Positions 52,157-60,380 of a stretch of DNA of 64,000 nucleotides are shown here, in pieces. The translations under genes and the position numbers were made by a program. The DNA is from Microbacterium sp. MYb45 (GTDB taxonomy: Bacteria > Actinomycetota > Actinomycetes > Actinomycetales > Microbacteriaceae): contig NZ_PCPG01000012.1 of assembly GCF_002979655.1 (NCBI RefSeq), positions 37,125 to 101,124 of the forward strand, in the 5' to 3' direction. The notes beneath the pieces are model-generated. The model did no database searches. It saw only the letters and a program-made list of their open reading frames with translations, and had not been told where the DNA came from. The number at the start of each line of letters is the position of its first letter. The stretch's first letter is position 1.

Positions 52157-52873
52157 TCAGGGGCGCGAGATCGAGACCAGGTACGAGTAGCGGTCGCCCC
52201 GGTACACCGATTCGGCGTACTCGATCGGGCGGCTGCGCGCGTCGTAGGTGGTGCGCTTGACCAGGAAGGCGGGCGAGAACGGCGGCGTCTGCAGCGCGTC
52301 GGCCTGCTCCTCGTCGAGCACGACCGCATGGATCTCCTGGTCGGCGCGGACCGCGGAGATACCGAACCGCGAGCGCAGATCCTCGTACAGCGAGTCTCCG
52401 ACGATGCCGTCTTCGAGGCCCGGCACCGCGTCGGCGGCGATCGAGCAGACCTCGAGGCAGATCGGGATGTCGTCGGCCGTGCGCACCCGGCGGATGCGGA
52501 CGACGGGTGACTGAGGGCTGAGGTTCAGCGCGTACCCGGCGGTCTGCCCTGCGGATGCCGTGCCGACGTCGACCGACAGCGAACCGGGCCGCATGTTGCG
52601 CGTGTGCATGTCTTCCGAGAACGAGGTGAGCTCGAAGGTCTTGCTGATGCGCGAGGCGCTCACGAACGTGCCTGCCCCCTGCAGGCGGTAGACCAGCCCG
52701 TCGCGCTCCAACTCGTCGAGGGCGCGCCGCACGGTCTGCCGGTTCACCTCGAGCGACTCGGCGAGGTCGCGCTCGGTCGGCAGCTTCTCGTGCGGGGCGA
52801 GCCCCTGCTGGATGACCTCTTCCAGATGCCGTCGCACCCGCTCGTGCTTCGTCACGCCTTCGATCGACGACAT
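52157..52873 (-). CDS. GntR-family regulator with UTRA domain
   Basis: 238 residues. The winged helix (about 8-75: LPTERDLAESLEVNRQTVRR then ALDELERDGLVYRLQGAGTF) is followed by a UTRA effector domain (about 95-235, with IPICLEVCSI and DRYSYLVSI). It resembles NagR/DasR-type regulators, which sense amino-sugar phosphates. Its promoter and that of the divergent transport operon each carry an ATTGG-CCAAT dyad. It likely represses both transcription units until the sugar phosphate made by the ROK kinase appears. Confidence 0.92.
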   Translation of the reverse strand: MSSIEGVTKHERVRRHLEEVIQQGLAPHEKLPTERDLAESLEVNRQTVRRALDELERDGLVYRLQGAGTFVSASRISKTFELTSFSEDMHTRNMRPGSLSVDVGTASAGQTAGYALNLSPQSPVVRIRRVRTADDIPICLEVCSIAADAVPGLEDGIVGDSLYEDLRSRFGISAVRADQEIHAVVLDEEQADALQTPPFSPAFLVKRTTYDARSRPIEYAESVYRGDRYSYLVSISRP

Positions 52874-52893
52874 GCCACCCCTCCGGTCTGCCC

Positions 52894-52910
52894 ATTTGGA
52901 CTAACCCAAT
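52894..52910. promoter_or_regulatory. GntR operator, regulator side
   Basis: ATTTGGACTAACCCAAT has arms ATTTGG/CCCAAT around ACTAA, about 20 bp before the GntR start. It matches the DasR-like TGGTCTA-type dyad in general form and the second site nearby. Confidence 0.6.
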
Positions 52911-52959
52911 CTTGACGATCACCCCTGGATGTGTCAATGTCTGTTCTCAGCGGTTCCGA

Positions 52960-52975
52960 ATTGGTCTATTCCAAT
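52960..52975. promoter_or_regulatory. GntR operator, transport-operon side
   Basis: ATTGGTCTATTCCAAT is a near-perfect dyad close to the DasR-type consensus TGGTCTAGACCA. It lies about 35 bp before the binding-protein start. Confidence 0.7.
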
Positions 52976-53010
52976 CCTTTTGTAAGGTCAATGATGAGCG
53001 GAGAACTCCC

Positions 53011-54300
53011 ATGCACACGAAGCAGCACATGCGCCGGCGCGCCCTGATCGCCGGTGCCCTGACCACAGCCACGGTCGTCGCCCTCGCCGGATGCGGTGCG
53101 GGAGGCGGCGGCGCCGACGGCCCGACCGAGATCACGTTCTCGTACCTCTGGGGCGGTGAAGAGGCGAAGGCGCTCGAAGAGATCATCGCCGACTTCAACG
53201 GCAGCCAGGACGAGATCGTGGTCAAGGGCGTCTCCAGCCCCGACACCCAGAAGCAGTTGACCTCGATGTCGTCATCGAACGGATCGTTCGACATCTCCGA
53301 CAACTTCGGCAACACGGTCGGCGCCTGGGCCTCGAAGGGCATCCTCGCCCCTCTGGACGACGCGATCGCGGCCGAGGGCATCGAGATCGACGACTTCATC
53401 CCCAGCGCCATGGAGCAGATGACCTACGACGGCAAGATCTACTCGCTGCCGATCGCCACCCACAGCTTCCAGCTGCTCTACAACACGCAGCTGCTGGAGG
53501 AAGCCGGCGTCACCCCGCCGACCACCATGGACGAGCTCGCGGCCGCGATCGAGAAGCTCACCGTGGTCGACGGATCCGGGAAGATCACGCAGCTCGGCCT
53601 CGGTTCGGCCAACGACAGCACGACCCTGACCACCCTCGGCTACGCGTTCGGCGGCAGCTGGGACGGCGAGGACGGCCCCACCCCCGCCGAAGACGGCAAC
53701 CTCGAAGCCCTGCAGTGGTACCAGGACAACGTGATCGAGCCGGTCGGCGCCCAGGCCATGGCGACCTTCGTCTCGGGCCAGGGAGAGTACCTCTCGGCGC
53801 AGGACCCGTTCTTCAGCGGCAAGGTCGCGATGATCATCGACGGTGAATGGCGCTCGGCCTCCGCGGCCAAGATCGCCCCGGACTTCGAGTGGGGTGTCAC
53901 GGCGATCCCGGCCGCCTCGCCCGAGCTCGAGAACAGCACGCAGGTGACCGCCAGCACGCTCTTCATCCCCGCGAACTCGAAGCACAAGGAGGAAGCGGCC
54001 ACGTTCCTCGCCTACCTCGTCAGCGAGGAGCCGATGGAGAAGTTCGCCGTCGCGCTCGGCAACCTGCCCGGACGCACGTCGCTCGCCGGCAGCGCCGCCT
54101 TCGACAGCCTGCAGGACTTCGGCGTGTGGGCCGATGCTGCATCCTCTCCGAACGCGAAGGCGCTCGCGAGCCTTCCGTACAGCGCCGAGTACGCCACCGA
54201 CCTCGCCACCGCCTTCGATGAGGTCGTCCGTCTCACGGCGACCCCCGAAGAGGCGATCGCGACGGTCGAGGAGCGCATGGCCAACTACTCCACGAAGTGA
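53011..54300 (+). CDS. ABC transporter sugar-binding lipoprotein
   Basis: 429 residues. A lipoprotein signal peptide has the lipobox LAGC with Cys28, preceded by an RRR motif. The mature part is a family 1 extracellular solute-binding fold (TEITFSYLWGGEEAKALEEI, then the YNTQLLEEAGVTPPTT block). It would deliver an oligo- or amino-sugar to the two permeases downstream. ATG 53011 was chosen because the upstream open frame crosses the operator. No ATPase gene is in the cluster, so a shared MsiK-type ATPase elsewhere probably powers it. Confidence 0.93.
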   Translation: MHTKQHMRRRALIAGALTTATVVALAGCGAGGGGADGPTEITFSYLWGGEEAKALEEIIADFNGSQDEIVVKGVSSPDTQKQLTSMSSSNGSFDISDNFGNTVGAWASKGILAPLDDAIAAEGIEIDDFIPSAMEQMTYDGKIYSLPIATHSFQLLYNTQLLEEAGVTPPTTMDELAAAIEKLTVVDGSGKITQLGLGSANDSTTLTTLGYAFGGSWDGEDGPTPAEDGNLEALQWYQDNVIEPVGAQAMATFVSGQGEYLSAQDPFFSGKVAMIIDGEWRSASAAKIAPDFEWGVTAIPAASPELENSTQVTASTLFIPANSKHKEEAATFLAYLVSEEPMEKFAVALGNLPGRTSLAGSAAFDSLQDFGVWADAASSPNAKALASLPYSAEYATDLATAFDEVVRLTATPEEAIATVEERMANYSTK

Positions 54301-54310
54301 TCGAGGCTCC

Positions 54311-55282
54311 GTGACCACTGCAACAGCACGCCGGGTCCGGCAGGAGAATGCCCCTGCCGGGCCCGGCGGGCGTGCCCCGCGGCGGCGTCGCACCCGCCGG
54401 TCGACCCTGATCGGCCTCGCGTTCGCGTCGCCGTTCATCGTCGGATTCCTGTTCCTCTTCGCCTACCCGATCGCCGCGTCCGCGTACTACAGCTTCACCG
54501 ACTTCAACCTGTTCCAGTCCCCGGAGTGGGTGGGGCTGGCGAACTACGTGCAGATGTTCAACGACGGCGTCTTCTGGAAGTCGCTCGCGAACACCGCCGT
54601 CCTCACCGTCTTCGGTGTTCCGCTCGCGATCGGCATCGCCCTCGCGGGTGCGCACCTGCTGAACACCCCGGTGCGGGGTCAGCCGCTCTACCGCGCGCTC
54701 GTCTACCTGCCCTCGATCGTGCCCGTCGTCGTCGGCGGCTACCTGTGGCGCTGGCTGCTCAACGCCCAGTACGGCTTCGTGAACTACTTCCTGTCCTGGT
54801 TCGGCATCGAGGGGCCGGCCTGGTTGCAGGAGCCCGAATGGACCAAGCCCGCCATCATCCTGATGTCGCTGTGGACCGTCGGCGGAACGATGATCATCTA
54901 CCTCGCCGCCCTCCAGGAGGTCCCGAAGGAGCTGTACGAGGCGGCCGAACTGGATGGCGCGGGCATGTGGCGCCGCTTCACCAGTGTGACCTGGCCCACC
55001 GTCTCGCCGGTGACCTTGTTCCAGGTGATCGTGAGCATCATCGGATTCCTGCAGATCTTCACGCAGCCGTACATCCTCTCCCAGGAACGGCTGAACCAGG
55101 CCGGCTCCGGGCCGGGACAGTCGATGCTGTCGTACGCGATGTACCTGTATCAGAACGCGTTCGTGTTCCTGAAGATGGGCTACGCGTCGGCCATGGCCTG
55201 GACCCTGTTCATCATCACGCTGGTCGTGAGCCTGATCGTGCTCGCGACCTCGAGGAAGTGGGTGCACGATGGCACACGCTGA
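54311..55282 (+). CDS. ABC transporter permease (MalF type)
   Basis: 323 residues. A basic, proline-rich head precedes six membrane helices. The EAA loop reads EVPKELYEAAELDGAGMWRR near residue 205, which docks the ATPase. GTG 54311 starts 11 bp after the binding-protein stop. The next permease gene overlaps its end by 14 bp. Together they form the membrane channel for a carbohydrate. Confidence 0.92.
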   Translation: MTTATARRVRQENAPAGPGGRAPRRRRTRRSTLIGLAFASPFIVGFLFLFAYPIAASAYYSFTDFNLFQSPEWVGLANYVQMFNDGVFWKSLANTAVLTVFGVPLAIGIALAGAHLLNTPVRGQPLYRALVYLPSIVPVVVGGYLWRWLLNAQYGFVNYFLSWFGIEGPAWLQEPEWTKPAIILMSLWTVGGTMIIYLAALQEVPKELYEAAELDGAGMWRRFTSVTWPTVSPVTLFQVIVSIIGFLQIFTQPYILSQERLNQAGSGPGQSMLSYAMYLYQNAFVFLKMGYASAMAWTLFIITLVVSLIVLATSRKWVHDGTR

Positions 55283-56135
55283 CGTCGCCGTCATCCGCAA
55301 GCGTCCCCGGCGGGTACGCCGGACGATGCGCCGTGTCCGGCAGCAGGTCTCGGTCGCGCTGCTCGCGCTGCTGTTCCTTTTTCCGCTGCTCGTGATGCTG
55401 TCGACCGCGTTCAAGACGCCGGGCGACGTGTTCTCCTCGCCGCCGTCGTTGCTGCCGACCGACTGGACGATGGACAACTTCGCCGAGGCGTTCGAGCAGA
55501 TCCCGGTGTGGCGCTATCTCGGGAACACCCTGTTCGTGTCGGGGATGAGCATCCTCGGCACGGTCATCTCATGCCCGCTCGTGGCCTACGCGCTGGCCAA
55601 GGTGCGCTGGCGCGGCTCCCGCCCACTGCTCATCCTGGTGCTGGCCACCATGATGCTCCCGCCGCAGGTGACCCTCATCCCCCTGTTCCTGGTGTGGAAC
55701 GGGCTCGAGGCGACCAACACGTATCTGCCGCTGATCGTCCCCGCGTTCCTCGGCACGCCGTTCTTCATCTTCATGATCCGGCAGTTCCTGCTCGCGGTGC
55801 CGGACGAGCTGATCGAGGCCGCCCGCTTGGACGGCGCCTCCGAGTTCCGCACCTACGCGACGATCGTGCTGCCGTTGGCGCGGCCCGCCATCGTGACGGC
55901 GGCGATCTTCCAGTTCGTGTGGGCGTGGACCGACTTCCTCAACCCGCTCATCTATCTGAACGACGAGTCCACCTATACGCTTTCGATCGGTCTGTACGCC
56001 TTCTTCGGTGAGAACGACGTGGCGTGGGGGCCGCTGATGGCCGCCTGCGTCATGTTCACCCTTCCGGCCGTGGTGATCTTCCTCATCGGTCAGAAGTTCT
56101 TCATCGGTGGCGCCAGCGCAGGAGCTCTCAAATGA
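55269..56135 (+). CDS. ABC transporter permease (MalG type)
   Basis: 288 residues with six helices and the EAA loop AVPDELIEAARLDGASEFRT near residue 180. The TxFKTPGDVFSSPP block after helix 1 is typical of MalG-type carbohydrate permeases. It overlaps the previous permease gene by 14 bp and nanE by 4 bp, so transporter and catabolic genes are in one transcript. Confidence 0.93.
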   Translation: MAHADVAVIRKRPRRVRRTMRRVRQQVSVALLALLFLFPLLVMLSTAFKTPGDVFSSPPSLLPTDWTMDNFAEAFEQIPVWRYLGNTLFVSGMSILGTVISCPLVAYALAKVRWRGSRPLLILVLATMMLPPQVTLIPLFLVWNGLEATNTYLPLIVPAFLGTPFFIFMIRQFLLAVPDELIEAARLDGASEFRTYATIVLPLARPAIVTAAIFQFVWAWTDFLNPLIYLNDESTYTLSIGLYAFFGENDVAWGPLMAACVMFTLPAVVIFLIGQKFFIGGASAGALK

Positions 56136-56815
56136 CCAACGACCCCCTCGAACTCCTCACCGGACGCCTGATCGCCTCGGTGCAGGCGCAGTCGGGAAGC
56201 CCGGTGCGCGACACGGAGGTGATCGCCGCGCTCGCCGAATCCGCGCTGCTCGGAGGCGCGAGCGGCCTGCGCCTGAACGGCCCCGACGACATCCGCCGGA
56301 TGCGGGCGGCGACGGATGCTCCGATCATCGGCCTGCACAAGGTGCACAACGGGGTCCGGAACGTGATCACCCCCGACGTCGCGCTGGCGCTCGGCCTCGC
56401 GGAGGCGGGAGCCGACATCATCGCGGTGGATGCCACCGTGGAGCAGCTGGGCGACAGGTTCGACCTGCTGCGCGAGATCACGGAGGCGACCGGGCGTCCG
56501 GTGATGGCCGACGTCTCCACCCTCGACGAGGGGATGCGCGCCCGGGAAGCCGGAGCGGCCGTGGTCGGTACGACCCTCTCGGGATACACGCCGCACTCGG
56601 CGCGGGGCGAGGGGCCGGATCTGCAGCTGGTCGCGGATCTCGTCGCCGCCGGCATCCCCACCATCGCCGAGGGGCGGTACCAGACGACCGAGCAGGTGCG
56701 CCAGGCGTTCGATGCCGGCGCACTCGCCGTGGTGGTCGGCGGGGCGATCACCGACCCGATCGCGATCACTCGGCGCTTCGTCGCGGTGACGCCGGCGGTG
56801 CGGAGCCCGGCATGA
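56132..56815 (+). CDS. nanE: N-acylglucosamine-6-phosphate 2-epimerase
   Basis: 227 residues of the NanE TIM-barrel family: IASVQAQSGSPVRDTEVIAA, the GLHKV catalytic-lysine region, IIAVDATVEQ, VMADVSTLDEG and a C-terminal phosphate site VVVGGAITDP. It converts ManNAc-6-P to GlcNAc-6-P in the cytosol. Overlaps its neighbours by 4 bp on both sides. No sialate lyase (nanA) gene is in this window, so the imported sugar may be ManNAc or a ManNAc-containing glycan, or nanA lies elsewhere. Confidence 0.9.
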   Translation: MTNDPLELLTGRLIASVQAQSGSPVRDTEVIAALAESALLGGASGLRLNGPDDIRRMRAATDAPIIGLHKVHNGVRNVITPDVALALGLAEAGADIIAVDATVEQLGDRFDLLREITEATGRPVMADVSTLDEGMRAREAGAAVVGTTLSGYTPHSARGEGPDLQLVADLVAAGIPTIAEGRYQTTEQVRQAFDAGALAVVVGGAITDPIAITRRFVAVTPAVRSPA

Positions 56816-57738
56816 TCATCGGCGTCGACATCGGCGGCACGAAGATCGCGGTCGCCGGGTTCGCGCGCGACGGCGATCGGCTCGAGAGGGCCACCGAGGT
56901 GCGCACCCTCGCGACACCGTCTCGCGCGGGTGGTCCGGCCATCGTGCAGGCGGTGGCGGATGCCGTGCGCGCGGTGCGCGGTGGCGATCCGGTGGAGGCG
57001 GTCGGAGTCGGCACCGCGGGTGTGGTCGGGCCGGACGGCACGATCACCTCGGCCACGGATGCGATCAGCGGCTGGGTCGGATTCCCGCTGCGGAGTGCCC
57101 TCGCAGATGCGGTCGGCGCCCCGGTCGCGGTGGTCAACGACGTGCATGCCGCCGCGGTGGCCGAGGCCGAGCGGGGCGCCGGAGCGGGCGCGGACGCGAT
57201 GCTGATGGTCGCGGTCGGCACCGGGATCGGGGGCGCCGTCGTTCTCGCGGACGGACTGCGTCGCGGGGTCACCGGCACCGCGGGGTCGATCGGACACATG
57301 GAGATCTCGCTGCCCCCGAACCTCGCCGAGCGCCGCTGCCCCTGCGGTGGCTTCGGCCACGTGGAGGCCGTGGCCTCCGGCCCCGCTCTGGAGCAGACGT
57401 TCTTCGAGGAGACCGGGGTGCGCCTTCCCCTGCGCGAGGTGCACGCGTCGGCTCTGCGCGGAGACGCCCGGGCGGAACGGGTGATCCGCGACGGTGCGCA
57501 CCATCTCGGGCGCGCCCTCGCGAGCGCCAACGCGGCCCTCGACGTCGAGGTGGTGGTCGTCGGCGGCGGGGTCGCCGAGATCGGCGAGACCTATCTGACC
57601 GAGGTGCGACGGGCCTATCGCGCGGCGGCGATGGCCGGACCCTCTGAGGCTCGTGTGGTCCCGGCGGAGCTCGGAGTCGATGCGGCTCTCACCGGTGCCG
57701 CGCTCCTCGGGGCGCGCCTGGTCGAGGGCTCGGACTGA
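56812..57738 (+). CDS. nanK: ROK-family kinase, probable ManNAc kinase
   Basis: 308 residues. The loop IGVDIGGTKIAVAGF, the VVNDVHAAAVAE base region, VGTGIGGAVV and the zinc motif RCPCGGFGHVE (near residues 178-188) are ROK marks. One zinc-site residue differs from the usual CxCGxxGC (a Phe-Gly-His replaces the last Cys), which may alter metal binding. Direct coupling after nanE points to N-acetylmannosamine phosphorylation feeding NanE. Glucokinase activity is the alternative. Confidence 0.85.
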   Translation: MIIGVDIGGTKIAVAGFARDGDRLERATEVRTLATPSRAGGPAIVQAVADAVRAVRGGDPVEAVGVGTAGVVGPDGTITSATDAISGWVGFPLRSALADAVGAPVAVVNDVHAAAVAEAERGAGAGADAMLMVAVGTGIGGAVVLADGLRRGVTGTAGSIGHMEISLPPNLAERRCPCGGFGHVEAVASGPALEQTFFEETGVRLPLREVHASALRGDARAERVIRDGAHHLGRALASANAALDVEVVVVGGGVAEIGETYLTEVRRAYRAAAMAGPSEARVVPAELGVDAALTGAALLGARLVEGSD

Positions 57739-57783
57739 ATCGGGAGCGCCGCCCTCCCTCCTGAAACTCCCACCCCATCCTCA

Positions 57784-57817
57784 GGGTGAACGACATATCG
57801 TTGAGTATCGTTCACCC
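57784..57817. promoter_or_regulatory. PadR operator
   Basis: GGGTGAACGA and its perfect complement TCGTTCACCC bracket CATATCGTTGAGTA, directly upstream of the PadR start by 15 bp. An inner ATCGTTGAGTATCGTT direct repeat overlaps. The site fits autorepression by PadR. Confidence 0.75.
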
Positions 57818-57832
57818 CATCAGGAGGTCATC

Positions 57833-58465
57833 ATGAACAACGCATTCCCCTCCAACCCGTTCGGCGGCACCAGCGGCTCCGGGAACAACGGCGGCCCCGG
57901 CGGCCTCTTCGGCGGCGCCGGCTTCGGCACGGGCCCCGGCGGTCCGGCATCCGCGATCTTCGAGGCGATGGACCAGCTCCGCAAGTCGTTCGAGCCCCGC
58001 CCGTCCGGCGGCTCGCGCATGGCCCGCGGTGATGTCCGCACGGCTGTGCTCTCCCTGCTCGCCGAGAAGCCGATGCACGGCTACCAGATCATCAACGAGA
58101 TCGCCGAGCGCAGCGGCGGCACCTGGAAGCCGAGTGCCGGCTCCGTGTACCCCACGCTGCAGCTGCTCGCCGATGAAGGACTCATCGAGGCTGAGGAGCA
58201 GAACGGCCGCAAGACCTACTCGCTCACCGAGGCCGGCCGCGCCGTCGCAGACGAGAGCTCCGAGACTCCGGCCCCGTGGGAGTCGTCCGGCAAGGACGGC
58301 CACCGTGACAGCGCCCGCTTCAGTGCACTGCCCAAGGCGGGCGTCGACCTCGCCGCCGCCGCAGCGCAGGTCGGTCGCAGCGGTTCGCCCGAGCAGGTGC
58401 AGCAGACCATCGAGATCCTCGACGAAGCCCGCCGTAGGCTGTACTCGATCCTCGCGCAGGACTGA
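57833..58465 (+). CDS. PadR-family regulator with Gly-rich N-terminal extension
   Basis: 210 residues. The PadR winged helix begins near residue 65 (VRTAVLSLLAEKPMHGYQII, then GSVYPTLQLLADEGLIEAEE and NGRKTYSLTEAGR). A helical C-terminal domain (about 165-210) dimerises. The first 40 residues are a Gly/Pro-rich, disordered-looking extension (FGGTSGSGNNGGPGGLFGGA) not needed for the fold. GGAGG precedes ATG 57833. It is followed 45 bp later by the AarF-type kinase gene, which may be a target together with itself. Confidence 0.9.
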   Translation: MNNAFPSNPFGGTSGSGNNGGPGGLFGGAGFGTGPGGPASAIFEAMDQLRKSFEPRPSGGSRMARGDVRTAVLSLLAEKPMHGYQIINEIAERSGGTWKPSAGSVYPTLQLLADEGLIEAEEQNGRKTYSLTEAGRAVADESSETPAPWESSGKDGHRDSARFSALPKAGVDLAAAAAQVGRSGSPEQVQQTIEILDEARRRLYSILAQD

Positions 58466-58510
58466 CCGCGCAGTGCGGCATCGGGTGAGGGCCTGCGAGA
58501 GGACTACGCG

Positions 58511-60214
58511 ATGACGGATGCCGCGGCACAGGGCGCCCACCGCGCCAGGTACCGCCGCATCGTGTCGTTCGCGGGCCGGGAGTTCCTGAAGATCTGGTGG
58601 TTCGAGCTGGTGCTCCCGCGCCTCGGCATGAGCCGGGTCGCCGAGCGCACACGAGGGCAGCGGATGCAGACGTTCGCGCGTCGCTTCCATGTGCTCGCGG
58701 TCGAACTCGGCGGTCTCATGATCAAGGTCGGACAGTTCATGTCGTCGCGCCTCGACGTGCTGCCGCCCGAGATCACGAAAGAGCTCGAGGGGCTGCAGGA
58801 CGAGGTGCCGGCCGTGCCCACCGCGGCCATCCGCGCGCTCGCCGAGGCCGAACTCGGCGTCCCGCTCGAGCGTGCCTACGCGTGGTTCGACGACACTCCG
58901 CTCGCGGCGGCCTCCCTCGGTCAGGTGCACCGGGCCCGGCTCTCGGCACTCGACGCGGCCGACACCGGACTCGGCCACGTCGTCGTCAAGGTGCAGCGGC
59001 CGGGCATCGACGGCATCGTCGCGGTCGACCTCGCCGCGCTCCGCCGGGTCGCGCGCTGGTTGACCCGCGTGCGCCTCGTCGCCGACCGGGTCGATGCTCC
59101 CGCGTTGGTCGAGGAGTTCGCCGCGACCAGCCTCGAGGAGATCGACTACCTGCACGAAGCCGCGAGCGCCGAGCGGTTCCGCGAGAACTTCGCCGACGAC
59201 CCGCGCGTCGCCGCTCCCGAGATCGTGTGGGAGCGGTCGACCCGTCGCGTGCTCACGCTGTCCGACGTCACCGCGATCAAGATCAACGACACGGATGCGC
59301 TGCGTGCCGCCGGCATCGACCCGTCCGCGGTCGCCGCGGTGTTCGCCGAGGTCATGTTCGACCAGGTGTTCACGCACAGCTTCGTGCACGCCGACCCGCA
59401 CCCCGGCAACATCTTCGTGACGCCGGTCCACGCGGGCGCAGACGAGTCGGGGCGGAACTTCCAGCTCACGTTCATCGACTTCGGGATGATGGCCGAGGTT
59501 CCCGACAGTCTCCGCGACGGGCTGCGCACGCTCCTCATCGCGGTCGCCGGGCGTGACAGCCGCGGCCTCGTCGCCGCCGCCCAGGAGATCGGCGTCCTGC
59601 TGCCGTCGGCCGACACCAACGAGCTCGAACGTGCTCTGAGCGCGCTGTTCGCCCGCTTCGGCGGCATGGGTTTCGCCGAGCTCAGCAAGGTCGACCCCCG
59701 GGAGTTCCGCGACTTCGCGGAGGAGTTCGGCGACATGGTGCGCTCGCTCCCGCTGCAGCTCCCCGAGAACATGCTGCTGCTCATCCGCGCGGTCTCGCTG
59801 ACGTCGGGCATGTGCAGCGGACTCGATCCGGCGTTCAACGTGTGGGATGCCGCCGAGCCCTACGCCGCACGCCTGCTGCGCGACGAGAGCGGCAACATCG
59901 TGCAGGCTTTCGCGGGCCAGGCGATGGACACGATGGCGACGACCTGGCAGCTGCCCGGCCGCATCGACCGGATCATCACCCGCATCGACGACGGCAACGT
60001 GTCGTTCGACACCTCGCGGCTCGAGCGTCGCCTCGATCGGCTCGAGGGCATTGCGCGCCGCATCGCCTCGGGTGTGCTGTTCGCGGCGCTGCTCGTGGGC
60101 GGTGCCCTGCTCGTCCCCTCGCTGCCTCCGCTGGGCATCACCCTGATCTGCGTCTCGGCCCTCCCGCTGCTGCACTCGGTGTTCGCCGGCGTCGGTCGTC
60201 GCGGCCCGAGGTAG
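58511..60214 (+). CDS. AarF/UbiB (ABC1) atypical kinase-like protein
   Basis: 567 residues. The KxGQ motif (LMIKVGQFMSSR near residue 73), the Ala-rich loop AAASLGQVHRA, the catalytic HADPHPGNIFV and the metal-binding IDFGMM are all present. Two C-terminal hydrophobic helices (about 515-555) anchor it in the membrane. The family supports quinone or isoprenoid lipid metabolism as an ATPase in other bacteria. It may be co-transcribed with the upstream PadR regulator. The stop codon lies in the first unit of a 16-bp tandem repeat. Confidence 0.93.
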   Translation: MTDAAAQGAHRARYRRIVSFAGREFLKIWWFELVLPRLGMSRVAERTRGQRMQTFARRFHVLAVELGGLMIKVGQFMSSRLDVLPPEITKELEGLQDEVPAVPTAAIRALAEAELGVPLERAYAWFDDTPLAAASLGQVHRARLSALDAADTGLGHVVVKVQRPGIDGIVAVDLAALRRVARWLTRVRLVADRVDAPALVEEFAATSLEEIDYLHEAASAERFRENFADDPRVAAPEIVWERSTRRVLTLSDVTAIKINDTDALRAAGIDPSAVAAVFAEVMFDQVFTHSFVHADPHPGNIFVTPVHAGADESGRNFQLTFIDFGMMAEVPDSLRDGLRTLLIAVAGRDSRGLVAAAQEIGVLLPSADTNELERALSALFARFGGMGFAELSKVDPREFRDFAEEFGDMVRSLPLQLPENMLLLIRAVSLTSGMCSGLDPAFNVWDAAEPYAARLLRDESGNIVQAFAGQAMDTMATTWQLPGRIDRIITRIDDGNVSFDTSRLERRLDRLEGIARRIASGVLFAALLVGGALLVPSLPPLGITLICVSALPLLHSVFAGVGRRGPR

Positions 60215-60250
60215 CCGGGGCCCGCGGTCGCCGCGGCCCGCGGTAGCCGC
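60203..60250. repeat. 16-bp tandem repeat at the end of the AarF-type gene
   Basis: Three head-to-tail units, GGCCCGAGGTAGCCGG, GGCCCGCGGTCGCCGC and GGCCCGCGGTAGCCGC. The first includes the stop codon TAG. The GC-rich units are self-complementary and, with the CCCGGGAAACCCGG just after, may act as a terminator. Confidence 0.75.
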
Positions 60251-60380
60251 GGCACGCCCGGGAAACCCGGACCATCCGGTATCCGCGCGGCGCGTCGAGC
60301 CCCGACGCGCCGCGGATCGTACAGCTGGCCTGGGTTTTCGCATCCACGCATCGGCATATCGCGTGACAGGATGGTGTGCC

